From Sphingomonadales bacterium UBA2369 (GTDB lineage Bacteria > Pseudomonadota > Alphaproteobacteria > Sphingomonadales > Sphingomonadaceae): DNA of 64,000 nt. The DNA lies in the NCBI GenBank assembly GCA_002344055.1, contig DDTH01000018.1:62219-126218 (forward strand), written 5' to 3'. A program made the translations under genes and the position numbers. How positions within the stretch are numbered: the first letter of the stretch is position 1; every line of letters starts with the position of its first letter. Below are positions 50,879-58,366 of this stretch, one piece after another. Below the pieces are notes generated by a model. It ran no database searches. It was not told the origin of the DNA and saw only the letters and a program-made list of their open reading frames with translations.

Positions 50879-51657
50879 CGCGGCGCCATGCGGATGGCGC
50901 CGTCGAGGCGGACATATTCCCCGTTCAGATAGACATTCTCCGCCATGAAGACGGCGAGCTTCGCATATTCCGGCGCCTGACCGAGGCGCTTCGGGAACGG
51001 CACCTGCGCGCCCAGCGCGTCGCGGACATTCTGCGGCATCATCGCCACCATCGGCGTTTCGAACACGCCGGGCAGGATGGTGTTCACACGGATCCCCTCC
51101 CCCATCAGATCACGGGCGATCGGCAGCGCCATGCCGAGCACGCCGGCCTTGGAGGCGCTGTAGGCGGCCTGGCCGATCTGGCCGTCCTGGGCGGCGACCG
51201 AGGCGGTGTTGATGATGCAGCCTTTCTCGCCATCGGCCAGCGGCTCGAGATCCGCCATGCCGGCGGCGGAGGCGGCGATGCAGCGGAAGGTGCCGATCAG
51301 GTTGATCTGGATGGCCAGCTCGAACTGGTGGATCGGGTAGCGCTTCACCGCGCCCGTTTCCTTGTCGCGGCCGACCGTCTTCATCGCGTTGGCGACGCCG
51401 GCGCAATTGACCAGGATGCGCTCCTGACCATGCGCCTCGCGGGCTTTGGCGAAGGCGGCATCCACCGCTTCGTCGGAAGTGACATCGACCTGAGCGAAGA
51501 TGCCGCCAATCTCGGCCGCGACCTTCGCGCCCTTATCCGCGTCGCGGTCGAGGATGGCGACCTTCACGCCCTTGGCGGCAAGCGCGCGGGCGGTGGCCTC
51601 GCCGAGGCCGGAGGCGCCGCCGGTGACCACGGCGGCAATGTCGGAACCAAGCTGCAT
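50875..51657 (-). CDS. SDR, 3-hydroxyacyl-CoA dehydrogenase-like (HSD10 type)
   Basis: A 260-residue short-chain dehydrogenase. Cofactor motif TGGASGLGEATARALAAKG (residues about 13-31); catalytic serine in INTASVAAQDGQIGQAAYSA with Tyr and then SKAG lysine. The insertion KETGAVKRYPIHQFELAIQI is typical of the type II 3-hydroxyacyl-CoA dehydrogenase/HSD10 group that acts in fatty acid or isoleucine degradation. It is coupled to a 2OG oxygenase gene downstream. Cofactor is probably NAD because of the aspartate in ILDRD. Confidence 0.92.
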   Translation of the reverse strand: MQLGSDIAAVVTGGASGLGEATARALAAKGVKVAILDRDADKGAKVAAEIGGIFAQVDVTSDEAVDAAFAKAREAHGQERILVNCAGVANAMKTVGRDKETGAVKRYPIHQFELAIQINLIGTFRCIAASAAGMADLEPLADGEKGCIINTASVAAQDGQIGQAAYSASKAGVLGMALPIARDLMGEGIRVNTILPGVFETPMVAMMPQNVRDALGAQVPFPKRLGQAPEYAKLAVFMAENVYLNGEYVRLDGAIRMAPR

Positions 51658-51716
51658 GGACGATCTCCTATCTTCGGGATCGCCCTAGGCGGACCCCGCC
51701 CCTTCCGGCAAGCCGG

Positions 51717-52067
51717 TCAGAAGCGGAGGCGCATGCCCGCGCCGGCGATGTTGCGATTCTCGCGCTCCATCATCCGCGGACGCTCCGTATTGGTGCGCGG
51801 GCGGGCGATGGTGCCGACGCCGAAGCGGCCAACGGCGATGTCGGCATCTTCGGTGATGGCCAGCCTGGCCAGCAGGCCGTTGGAACGGACGGGTGGCGGG
51901 CCATCGTCGCGGACGCGCTGATCGGTCGCGAGCGGCGGCTGGTAGGGTCGCAATTCGAACAGGATCGGCGGCTCGACCGAACTCCGGCGGCGCTGCGCAT
52001 CTGCCTCTGCGGCGGTCAGCAACAGGCACGGGAGGACGGCCACCGCGGCAAAGCGGCGCAAGTCCAT
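51717..52067 (-). CDS. Small secreted protein, function unknown
   Basis: A 116-residue protein with a signal peptide (MDLRRFAAVAVLPCLLLTAA) cleaved near AEADAQ. The mature part is arginine-rich and has a beta-strand-like pattern (GLLARLAITEDADIAVGRFG) and ends MRLRF, whose terminal phenylalanine resembles outer-membrane or secreted proteins. The start at 52067 follows GGGG. No family is recognised. The long frame reading further upstream is not used. Confidence 0.7.
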   Translation of the reverse strand: MDLRRFAAVAVLPCLLLTAAEADAQRRRSSVEPPILFELRPYQPPLATDQRVRDDGPPPVRSNGLLARLAITEDADIAVGRFGVGTIARPRTNTERPRMMERENRNIAGAGMRLRF

Positions 52068-52119
52068 ATCAAACCCCTGTCGTTGGCGTGATTGCAGAGC
52101 CAAAAGCCCGTCTCCCGCG

Positions 52120-53721
52120 TCAGTTCCCCCTGTTACGCCTACGCAACAACTTACGCCGGTCCTTGAGAATCGCCGCAGCCGCATTGTGGCCCGGCGCGCC
52201 CGTGACGCCGCCGCCAGGATGCGCCCCGGAGCCGCAAAGATAAAGGCCGAAAAGCGGCATGCGGTAATCGGCATGGCCCAGCATCGGCCGCGTCGAGAAA
52301 AGCTGGTCGAGGCTCATCCGGCCATGGAAGATATCGCCGCCGATCAGGCCGAAGCGGCGCTCCAGATCGAGCGGCGACAGCGCGAGGCGGCCGACGACGG
52401 AAGCGGCAAAGCCGGGCGCGTAACGATCGACATGGGCGATGATCGCGTCGGCGACCTCGTCGCGCCTCGCATCCCAGCCGCCGGGTACGTCGTAGCGGAA
52501 ATGCTGGCAGAACAGGCTCGCCACGTGGGCGCCTTCGGGGGCGAGGCTGTCGTCGAGGGTCGAGGGGATGAGCATCTCGACGATCGGCTCCTGCGCGACG
52601 CCATCGCGGGCGGCATCGAGCCAGGCGCGGTCCATATAGCCAAGTGAGGGGGCGATGATGATGCCGGCGGTGAGATGATCGCCCGGCTCGGGCAGGCTGG
52701 TGAAGCGCGGCAGTTCGGACAGCGCCACATTCATGCGGAAGGTGGCGGATTCGCTGACCCAGCCCTTCATGTGCGTGGCCGTATCTTCCGGGACCGCGCC
52801 ATCGGGCAGCAGGTTTTCGAACAGGCGCTTGGGGTGGACCCCGGAGGCGATGGCGGCGGCGCGATAGGTCTTGCCGCCCGCGACCACGCCGGCCGCCTGA
52901 CCGCCCTCGACGATGATTTCCTCGACGGCCACGCCCGTTACAATCTCGACGCCCTCTTCGCGGCAGGCGGCGGCCATCGCCTGGGTGATCGCGCCCATGC
53001 CGCCGATCGCGTGGCCCCAGGCACCCGGCACCCCCGCCGCCTCGCCGAAGACGTGGTGGAGCAGGACGTAGGCGGAGCCGGGCGTCCACGGGCTGCCGAA
53101 ATTGCCGACGACGGAATCGAAGCCGAACAGGGCCTGGACCAGATCGTGGCTGAAATAGCGTTGCAGGATTTCGGCGGCCGGGCGCGTGAAAAAATCCATC
53201 AATTGGCGCTGCTCGGCGACCGGGAGGCGGCCGACGCCGCGGCCGAGCGAAGCAAGCGCGATCAGATCGCCGACCCCGCCGCCGGCATTGGGCGGCGCGC
53301 GGAGCAGCCATTGCCGCAGGATCGCGACGACCGAATCCAGAGCGGCGATATAGGCGTCGTAATTTTCGGCATCAGCGGGGCTGACGCGGGCGATCTCGCG
53401 CTTCGTCAGGCCGTCGCGGCCGCCGAGCAGATGTTCGGGTCCGAGCGTCGGCAGAAAATTGTCGACCTTGCGCAGCACGACCTTCAGCCCGTGCCGGGCC
53501 AGGTCCATGTCCGCGATCACCTTCGGCTGCAGCAGGCTGACCGTGTAGCTGGCCGTGCTGTTGCGGAAGCCGGGCGCGAATTCCTCGGTGACCGCCGCGC
53601 CGCCGACCACGTCGCGCGCCTCGAGGACCGTCACCTTCAGCCCAGCCTGCGCGAGGTAGAAGGCGCAGACAAGGCCGTTATGGCCGGCGCCGATGACGAC
53701 GACGTCGGTCACCACCAGCAC
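52120..53721 (-). CDS. FAD-dependent oxidoreductase, phytoene-desaturase-like (PYROXD2/CrtI group)
   Basis: A protein of about 530 residues with the N-terminal dinucleotide motif VVVIGAGHNGLVCAFYLAQA and VLEARDVVGG, then FGSPWTPGSAYVLLHH and the C-terminal GLYLCGSGAHPGGGVTGAPG, characteristic of the carotene-desaturase-like superfamily, PYROXD2 branch. It binds FAD; the substrate is not known. The start may be GTG at 53721, 53715 or 53712; the last reads VTDVVVIGAG with AAAGG upstream. A hairpin spans this region. The gene is not inside a carotenoid cluster. Confidence 0.92.
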   Translation of the reverse strand: MLVVTDVVVIGAGHNGLVCAFYLAQAGLKVTVLEARDVVGGAAVTEEFAPGFRNSTASYTVSLLQPKVIADMDLARHGLKVVLRKVDNFLPTLGPEHLLGGRDGLTKREIARVSPADAENYDAYIAALDSVVAILRQWLLRAPPNAGGGVGDLIALASLGRGVGRLPVAEQRQLMDFFTRPAAEILQRYFSHDLVQALFGFDSVVGNFGSPWTPGSAYVLLHHVFGEAAGVPGAWGHAIGGMGAITQAMAAACREEGVEIVTGVAVEEIIVEGGQAAGVVAGGKTYRAAAIASGVHPKRLFENLLPDGAVPEDTATHMKGWVSESATFRMNVALSELPRFTSLPEPGDHLTAGIIIAPSLGYMDRAWLDAARDGVAQEPIVEMLIPSTLDDSLAPEGAHVASLFCQHFRYDVPGGWDARRDEVADAIIAHVDRYAPGFAASVVGRLALSPLDLERRFGLIGGDIFHGRMSLDQLFSTRPMLGHADYRMPLFGLYLCGSGAHPGGGVTGAPGHNAAAAILKDRRKLLRRRNRGN

Positions 53722-53743
53722 CTTTCGAGAGTCGAAAGGTGCT
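53717..53743 (-). promoter_or_regulatory. Perfect 12-bp hairpin at the oxidoreductase start codons
   Basis: On the minus strand AGCACCTTTCGA, loop CTC, TCGAAAGGTGCT forms a perfect stem; its 3' arm contains the AAAGG that would pair with the ribosome. Three further copies of CGAAAGGT occur within 65 bases upstream. It could limit translation start. Alternatively it is a repeat unit. Confidence 0.45.
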
Positions 53744-53949
53744 GAAGGTTCACACCCCCAGGAGAAGAAAAATCGGGCCCCGAAAGGTTCGAAAGGTCCG
53801 CCGCGCTCACGCCCCGCAGCGGGAACGTTTCGAGGCGGGAATCAGGGCGGCACGCGATCATCCGCTTATCGTGTCAGACGCAATCCTATTTGGAAACGGA
53901 AGATGACGCCGAAACAAAAAGCCCGAGGCCGGATCGGGCCGGCAAGCGA

Positions 53950-54369
53950 TCATTGGCGCAGCAATGTCGCCTGCCTGATGTGCATCGAGACCGGACGCCG
54001 CCAGGGAGAGCAAGTTTCACCATTGTCGGCGGGAGGCTCGAAACATTCGGCCTGGGGATCGATCCTGGCCTCCAGATAATATCTTTTCGGCTGGACTGCG
54101 ACGGCTTCGAAGCGTGGCGAAGTTGCGGAAGTCGCGAGCAGAACGGTATCCATCGAACTGAGATCCGCTGAAGTTCTGATGATCTGAACGCTCCGGCCAC
54201 GCAACGCGACGAGACCCTCACCGCAGTAATATGAACCGGCGTAGCGCAACGGATCATCGACGACTTGTTGAAGCGAGGCAGTGACGCACGCGCTCGCGAC
54301 CGGAGAGTTTGTCGCGCAGCCCGCAGTTCCGATCAGGACCGGGACAGGCAAGAGCATGAGCCAGCGCAT
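53950..54369 (-). CDS. Putative lipoprotein, function unknown
   Basis: A 139-residue protein with lipobox IGTAGC (MRWLMLLPVPVLIGTAGCAT). The mature chain has a compact domain with five cysteines (ASACVTA, YYCGEG, AECFEP, ETCSPW), suggesting disulfides. The start is ATG at 54369. A 228-base stretch without a clear gene separates it from the oxidoreductase; it holds only the CGAAAGGT repeats and no supported frame. No homologous family is recognised. Confidence 0.75.
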   Translation of the reverse strand: MRWLMLLPVPVLIGTAGCATNSPVASACVTASLQQVVDDPLRYAGSYYCGEGLVALRGRSVQIIRTSADLSSMDTVLLATSATSPRFEAVAVQPKRYYLEARIDPQAECFEPPADNGETCSPWRRPVSMHIRQATLLRQ

Positions 54370-54490
54370 CCAGCATAGTGCGCGAAAAATTCAAAAAGAC
54401 GCAATGGCCGGAATGTGAACGTTCGGACTGTGTCTGGACCCATAGCGCACATGTCGCGTTGAGGGGCGCAGGTTAACGATGAGGTTCACT

Positions 54491-55426
54491 ATGAAACGCC
54501 TTAGTCTCACTCTGTTGCTGGCTGCCACTGCGGCGACGCCGGCTCTCGCTCAGGAGACCAGTTCAACCCAGCAGCCGCAAGCGCAGCAATCGCGCGCGGG
54601 CGACCGGATCGGTGAGATCCTCGGCGCGCTGTTCGGCAATCGCAACGACCGGGACGGCAGCAATGCGATCGAAGCGCAATGGATGGCGGGCCGGATGCCG
54701 CTCGCGGCGCAACAGACCCAGTTCGAGGCACGGATCGACAGCGAAGTCCGCTCTGGCGCGCTCTCCCGTTCTTCCGGCGAGCGGGCGCGCAGCGAGTATC
54801 GTTCGCTGGTCGAGCTTGAGGCACGCTATGGCGCCGACCGCCGCTTCACCACGCAGGAGCGCACCGACCTCGGCGACCGCTATGGCGCGCTGACCCAGGC
54901 GCTGGCCGAGGGCGGCTATGGCGGCGGCGGCTCTTCTGGTGGCGGTTATGGCCAGGGTGGCGTATCGGGCGGGACATCGGTCGCCGACGGCCGCACCGAG
55001 TTCGAGGCGCGGGTCGATGCGGCCGTGCGGGCGCGTCGCCTGACCCGTACCCAGGGCACGCAGCTGAAGACCGAATATGCGGCGCTGATCCGCACGGAAG
55101 CGACCTATATGCGCGACGGATCGCTGAGCGCGCGCGAGCGGGACGATCTGGAATCCAGCCTCGACGCGCTGGACAGCCGCGTGGGCGATGGCCCGGCCGG
55201 AACGCCGTCGCGCCCGGCGGACCCCGCCAGCAGGCTCGAGGCGATCGCACGGGCATTGCCCTCCAGCGGTCTGACCGCCACGGCGCGGACCCAGTTGCTG
55301 GTCGAGCATGAGGATCTCACCCGGCTGGCCAATGCCTATCGCCGGGTGACCCCTAGTAGCGACGATCAGGCCTATCTGGACCGGCGTCTGACCAACCTGG
55401 AGACGCGCGCGCGGGTGCGCAGATAA
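54491..55426 (+). CDS. Secreted protein with three alpha-helical repeats, function unknown
   Basis: A 311-residue protein with a signal peptide (MKRLSLTLLLAATAATPALA). The mature part has three similar segments of about 65 residues: FEARIDSEVRSGALSRSSGE (about 70), FEARVDAAVRARRLTRTQGT (about 165) and LEAIARALPSSGLTATART (about 245), each followed by an EY/EH-R-L-x-E helical half. They are joined by a Gly/Ser-rich linker (YGGGGSSGGGYGQGG). The start is placed at 54491 where GAGG precedes ATGAAACGCC. It is followed by a hairpin terminator. The function is unknown. Confidence 0.78.
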   Translation: MKRLSLTLLLAATAATPALAQETSSTQQPQAQQSRAGDRIGEILGALFGNRNDRDGSNAIEAQWMAGRMPLAAQQTQFEARIDSEVRSGALSRSSGERARSEYRSLVELEARYGADRRFTTQERTDLGDRYGALTQALAEGGYGGGGSSGGGYGQGGVSGGTSVADGRTEFEARVDAAVRARRLTRTQGTQLKTEYAALIRTEATYMRDGSLSARERDDLESSLDALDSRVGDGPAGTPSRPADPASRLEAIARALPSSGLTATARTQLLVEHEDLTRLANAYRRVTPSSDDQAYLDRRLTNLETRARVRR

Positions 55427-55435
55427 GGGCGGCGC

Positions 55436-55465
55436 GGCGGGTCCGGCCTGGCCGCCGGACCCGCC
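55436..55465 (+). terminator. GC hairpin after the helical-repeat protein gene
   Basis: GGCGGGTCCGGC pairs perfectly with GCCGGACCCGCC around a six-base loop, ten bases after the stop codon. Only TT follows, so the U-tract is weak. Confidence 0.65.
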
Positions 55466-55528
55466 TTCCAACCGAGTGAGAAGCGGACCCCGCTCGCAAC
55501 CATCGCGCCGAGACTGTACGTCGCGGCA

Positions 55529-55930
55529 ATGGCCAAGCCCGACCGCGTCTATGTCCGCTTCGTCTGTTTTCGCCTGGTCGAGCGCCAGAAGCAGCGACTG
55601 GGTCTCTTTCAGGCGCTCGATGAAGCGAGGGATTGCGTTTTCGCGCCGGCCTGGGCGCTGCGGCAGATCGGCGAGATTTACGGCTGGTTCAGAGCCAATC
55701 TGGCGGTTCCCGGCCAGTTTTCGCGCGGCGGCTGGAAAGGGCGGGGACAGCCGGGACTCTCGTGGTTCAAGCCCGCTGCAGACGAGCACATCAAGCAGAT
55801 GCATCAGTTGAAGCTGGCGCTGGAGGCCTGCGGCGTCCACGTGCAGATCCTCACGACCCGCGACCCCGGGCAGATCATCTGGCAGGATGAACACCAGCTG
55901 GTTGCCGAACCGGGAGCGAAGAGGTTCTAG
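55529..55930 (+). CDS. Conserved-looking hypothetical protein
   Basis: A 133-residue cytoplasmic protein without signal peptide, rich in charged and aromatic residues (YVRFVCFRLVERQKQRLGLF, YGWFRANLAVPGQFSRGGW, WFKPAADEHIKQMHQLKLAL, QIIWQDEHQLVAEP). The even composition and tryptophan-rich core suggest a real folded protein. The ATG at 55529 follows GCGGCA with a weak ribosome binding site. I do not recognise a family; a role in defence or DNA metabolism would be a guess. Confidence 0.72.
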   Translation: MAKPDRVYVRFVCFRLVERQKQRLGLFQALDEARDCVFAPAWALRQIGEIYGWFRANLAVPGQFSRGGWKGRGQPGLSWFKPAADEHIKQMHQLKLALEACGVHVQILTTRDPGQIIWQDEHQLVAEPGAKRF

Positions 55931-56064
55931 CATTCGCAATGGTGAGCGCGGACACCTGGAGCGATCCGCGAAAGCGCGGGTTCATCCAGACCCACCGATA
56001 TTGACGTTGCGGGGGCGCGGAATCCGGTGCACCACCCACGCCGCTTTCACGGGGAGGGTTTGTC

Positions 56065-56388
56065 ATGGCTTTGGGTTTGTTCACCGGCGCTTTGGTGTCG
56101 GTCGCTTCGGTCGCCGCGGCCTGGTTCGCGCCGCAGGATTTCACCATTCACAACCAGACCGGACATGTGGTCGTGACGCTGAACGTCTCGCCGTCGAGCG
56201 AGACGCGCTGGGGTCCGGACATTCTTGGCCGCGAAGTGCTGGCCGATGGCGAGAGCGCGGAGATCACCTTCGACCGCTCGGACGTCTGCCTGTGGGATAT
56301 CCGGGTCACCTATGACGACGGTGACACCGGCGACTGGCGCCAGGTCAATCTGTGCGAGACCACCGATATCACGCTCGGCGGGGAATGA
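56065..56388 (+). CDS. Small exported protein, function unknown
   Basis: A 107-residue protein with a signal-peptide-like N-terminus (MALGLFTGALVSVASVAAAW) and a mature part with beta-strand pattern (DFTIHNQTGHVVVTLNVSPS, SAEITFDRSDVCLWDIRVTY). Two cysteines (DVC, NLC) may form a disulfide. The ribosome binding site GGAGGG is excellent. It ends close to a terminator hairpin shared with the convergent Lrp gene. No family is recognised. Confidence 0.75.
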   Translation: MALGLFTGALVSVASVAAAWFAPQDFTIHNQTGHVVVTLNVSPSSETRWGPDILGREVLADGESAEITFDRSDVCLWDIRVTYDDGDTGDWRQVNLCETTDITLGGE

Positions 56389-56424
56389 TTTCCCGAAGTC
56401 GCTCGAAATGAGCGGGTGAATATG

Positions 56425-56452
56425 AAGGCCGGGGGCTCAGGCCTCCGGCCTT
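56425..56452. terminator. Bidirectional terminator at the end of the Lrp gene
   Basis: AAGGCCGGGGGC and GCCTCCGGCCTT form a 12-pair stem with one G-T wobble and a TCAG loop. It covers the Lrp stop codon and lies after the exported-protein gene. TTT follows on the plus strand. Confidence 0.75.
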
Positions 56453-56943
56453 TCGTGTATCGGGAAGGCCAATGTCGCTTTCACGCGGCGTTTGACGAAG
56501 GTGGTCTCGAAACGGCGGACGGCAGGATTATCCTCCAGCAGGCCGTCGGCGACTTCGTTATAAGCGCGCATATCGTCCGCGACGATCAGCAGGATGATGT
56601 CGAAGCTGCCGGCGACGTCCAGGCAGAGTTGCACATTCGGGCTGGCGATCAGGCGGCGGCGGAGGCGGTCGCCTTCCTGCGGGGCGTGGCGCTCGAGCTG
56701 AACATGGACGATGGCCGAAAGCGGATCGCCTGCCGCACGCTCGGACAGGATGGCCACATCCGCCCGCACCGCACCGGATTCGCGCAGCCGCCGCAACCGC
56801 CGTGCGATCGCGGAGGCGGACAGGCCGATGCTTTCCGACAGCTGATCCGCGGTGCGCAGATTGTCCTGCTGCAGGGCGGCCAGGAGGCGTGTGTCGAGGT
56901 GATCCAGTTTCTGCCGCAAAATCGCGCCTTTCCCTGCCCACAT
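56437..56943 (-). CDS. Lrp/AsnC-family transcriptional regulator
   Basis: A protein of up to 168 residues with an N-terminal winged helix-turn-helix (DHLDTRLLAALQQDNLRTAD, then SIGLSASAIARRLRRLRESG) and a C-terminal RAM ligand domain (IVHVQLERHAPQEGDRLRRR, VAGSFDIILLIVADDMRAYN). The ATG at 56943 lies in the operator palindrome and lacks a ribosome binding site. A TTG at 56919 with AAAGG seven bases upstream gives LRQKLDHLD, closer to the usual Lrp start, and may be the true one. It probably senses an amino acid. It is divergent from an S41 peptidase gene. Confidence 0.9.
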   Translation of the reverse strand: MWAGKGAILRQKLDHLDTRLLAALQQDNLRTADQLSESIGLSASAIARRLRRLRESGAVRADVAILSERAAGDPLSAIVHVQLERHAPQEGDRLRRRLIASPNVQLCLDVAGSFDIILLIVADDMRAYNEVADGLLEDNPAVRRFETTFVKRRVKATLAFPIHERPEA

Positions 56944-56982
56944 GCCAGAAACTGGCACAAGCTATCATTCTTTTGCCAGAAA
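56943..56982. promoter_or_regulatory. Candidate Lrp-type operator between the regulator and the S41 gene
   Basis: A perfect palindrome TGCCAGAAACTGGCA at 56943-56957 and a second half-site TGCCAGAAA at 56974-56982 lie 31 bases apart, about three helical turns. They sit in the divergent intergenic region. Binding of the neighbouring regulator is inferred. Confidence 0.55.
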
Positions 56983-57028
56983 TCCCCACTGTGCCCAACG
57001 AATAATACACCTCAAAGGGAGATGCCCG

Positions 57029-58366
57029 ATGAGGTCTTTGCTGCTTGTTTCCGCCCTGTTGCTGCCCGCCGCCGCGACGGCCCAGCCCCAGGGGTCACCG
57101 GCGCCCGCGCCCGGCGGGACGCCATCCCCGGTGGCTGCGCGCGTCGACGCGCGGGCCGTCATTGCCGAGGTGCGCCGGGTGCTGGCGGAGCGCTATGTGC
57201 TGCCGGAGCGGCGGCCCGCCCTGGACGCGGCGCTGGCGGAGGGGCTGGCTTCGGGGCGCTATGCAACGAGCGATCCGGCGGTGCTGGTGGAGCGGATCAA
57301 TGCCGACCTGACGCGCGTGGCCAATGATCGCCACCTCAGCATTTCCTACGACCCGCGCCGGGCCGAGCTGATGGCGGCGCGCGCCCCGGGCGGCGGACCG
57401 GATCCGGCCGTCTTCGAGCGGGCGACGCGGTCGCGCAATCATGGCATTTTCGAACTCAAGATCCTGCCCGGCAATATCCGCTACGTGGATTATCGCGGCT
57501 TCGACTGGATGGGCGCGGAGAGCGCGGCGGCGCTGGATCATGCCCTCGCCTTCCTGTCCGGCGGCGATGCGATCATCATCGATCTGCGCCGGAATGGCGG
57601 CGGCAGCCCACAGGCGGTGCAGCATCTGGTCAGCCACTTCATGGAGGCTGGCCGGCCGCTCGTCACTTTCTACATGAATGGCGAGGCATCACCGGACCAG
57701 GTGCAGACGCTGGCGCAAACGACGGTGCCGCGCATGGTCGGCAAACCGCTCTACGTGCTGACCAGTGGCGGATCGGCCTCGGCGGCGGAGGAGTTTGTCG
57801 GGCATGTCGGCGGCTACCGGCTGGGCGAGCTGGTCGGCGAGCGGACGGCGGGCGCGGGCTTCCGCAACACCATCGTGCCGATTCCGGGCGGCTTCTTCCT
57901 GAGCGTATCGGTTGGGCGCGCGGTGCTGGCCTCGACCGGACGGGACTGGGAGGCGACGGGGCTTGAACCGACGATACCGGTGCCGGTCGAGACCGCACTC
58001 GACGTCGCGCAGGCGCATGCGCTTCGACGGCTGGCGGCGAGCGCGCAAGGACCGCGCAGGGCCGATCTGGAGGGGCTGGCGCAGGGGCTGGAAGCGGTGG
58101 CGCGGCCCGGAACGCCGGGCGCGGCGATGGCGGCTTATGCCGGGACGTATGGCGAGCGGGCGATCGTGCTGGAGGATGGCAAGCTCTATTACCGGCTGGC
58201 GACGCGGCCGCGGCGGCAATTGGTGTCGCTCGGCGGCCATGACTTCACCTTCGCCGACGATCCGGGTCAGCGGGTGCGGTTCCGGGTCGCGGACGGGCGG
58301 GCGACGGCATTCGATGTCGGGCCGGCGGCGGGGCCGGCGCAGGGAACCTATGCGCGGACGCGCTAG
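57029..58366 (+). CDS. Secreted S41-family peptidase (interphotoreceptor-retinoid-binding-type)
   Basis: A 445-residue protein with a signal peptide (MRSLLLVSALLLPAAATAQ), an N-terminal helical S41 domain (residues about 38-110), then the peptidase core: IIIDLRRNGGGSPQAVQHLV (residues about 182-201) and the catalytic serine S251 in VLTSGGSASAAEEFVGH. The C-terminal 95 residues form an added beta domain. The start has AAGGGAG upstream. It is divergent from an Lrp regulator and may be controlled by it. The peptidase probably acts on peptides in the periplasm. Confidence 0.92.
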   Translation: MRSLLLVSALLLPAAATAQPQGSPAPAPGGTPSPVAARVDARAVIAEVRRVLAERYVLPERRPALDAALAEGLASGRYATSDPAVLVERINADLTRVANDRHLSISYDPRRAELMAARAPGGGPDPAVFERATRSRNHGIFELKILPGNIRYVDYRGFDWMGAESAAALDHALAFLSGGDAIIIDLRRNGGGSPQAVQHLVSHFMEAGRPLVTFYMNGEASPDQVQTLAQTTVPRMVGKPLYVLTSGGSASAAEEFVGHVGGYRLGELVGERTAGAGFRNTIVPIPGGFFLSVSVGRAVLASTGRDWEATGLEPTIPVPVETALDVAQAHALRRLAASAQGPRRADLEGLAQGLEAVARPGTPGAAMAAYAGTYGERAIVLEDGKLYYRLATRPRRQLVSLGGHDFTFADDPGQRVRFRVADGRATAFDVGPAAGPAQGTYARTR

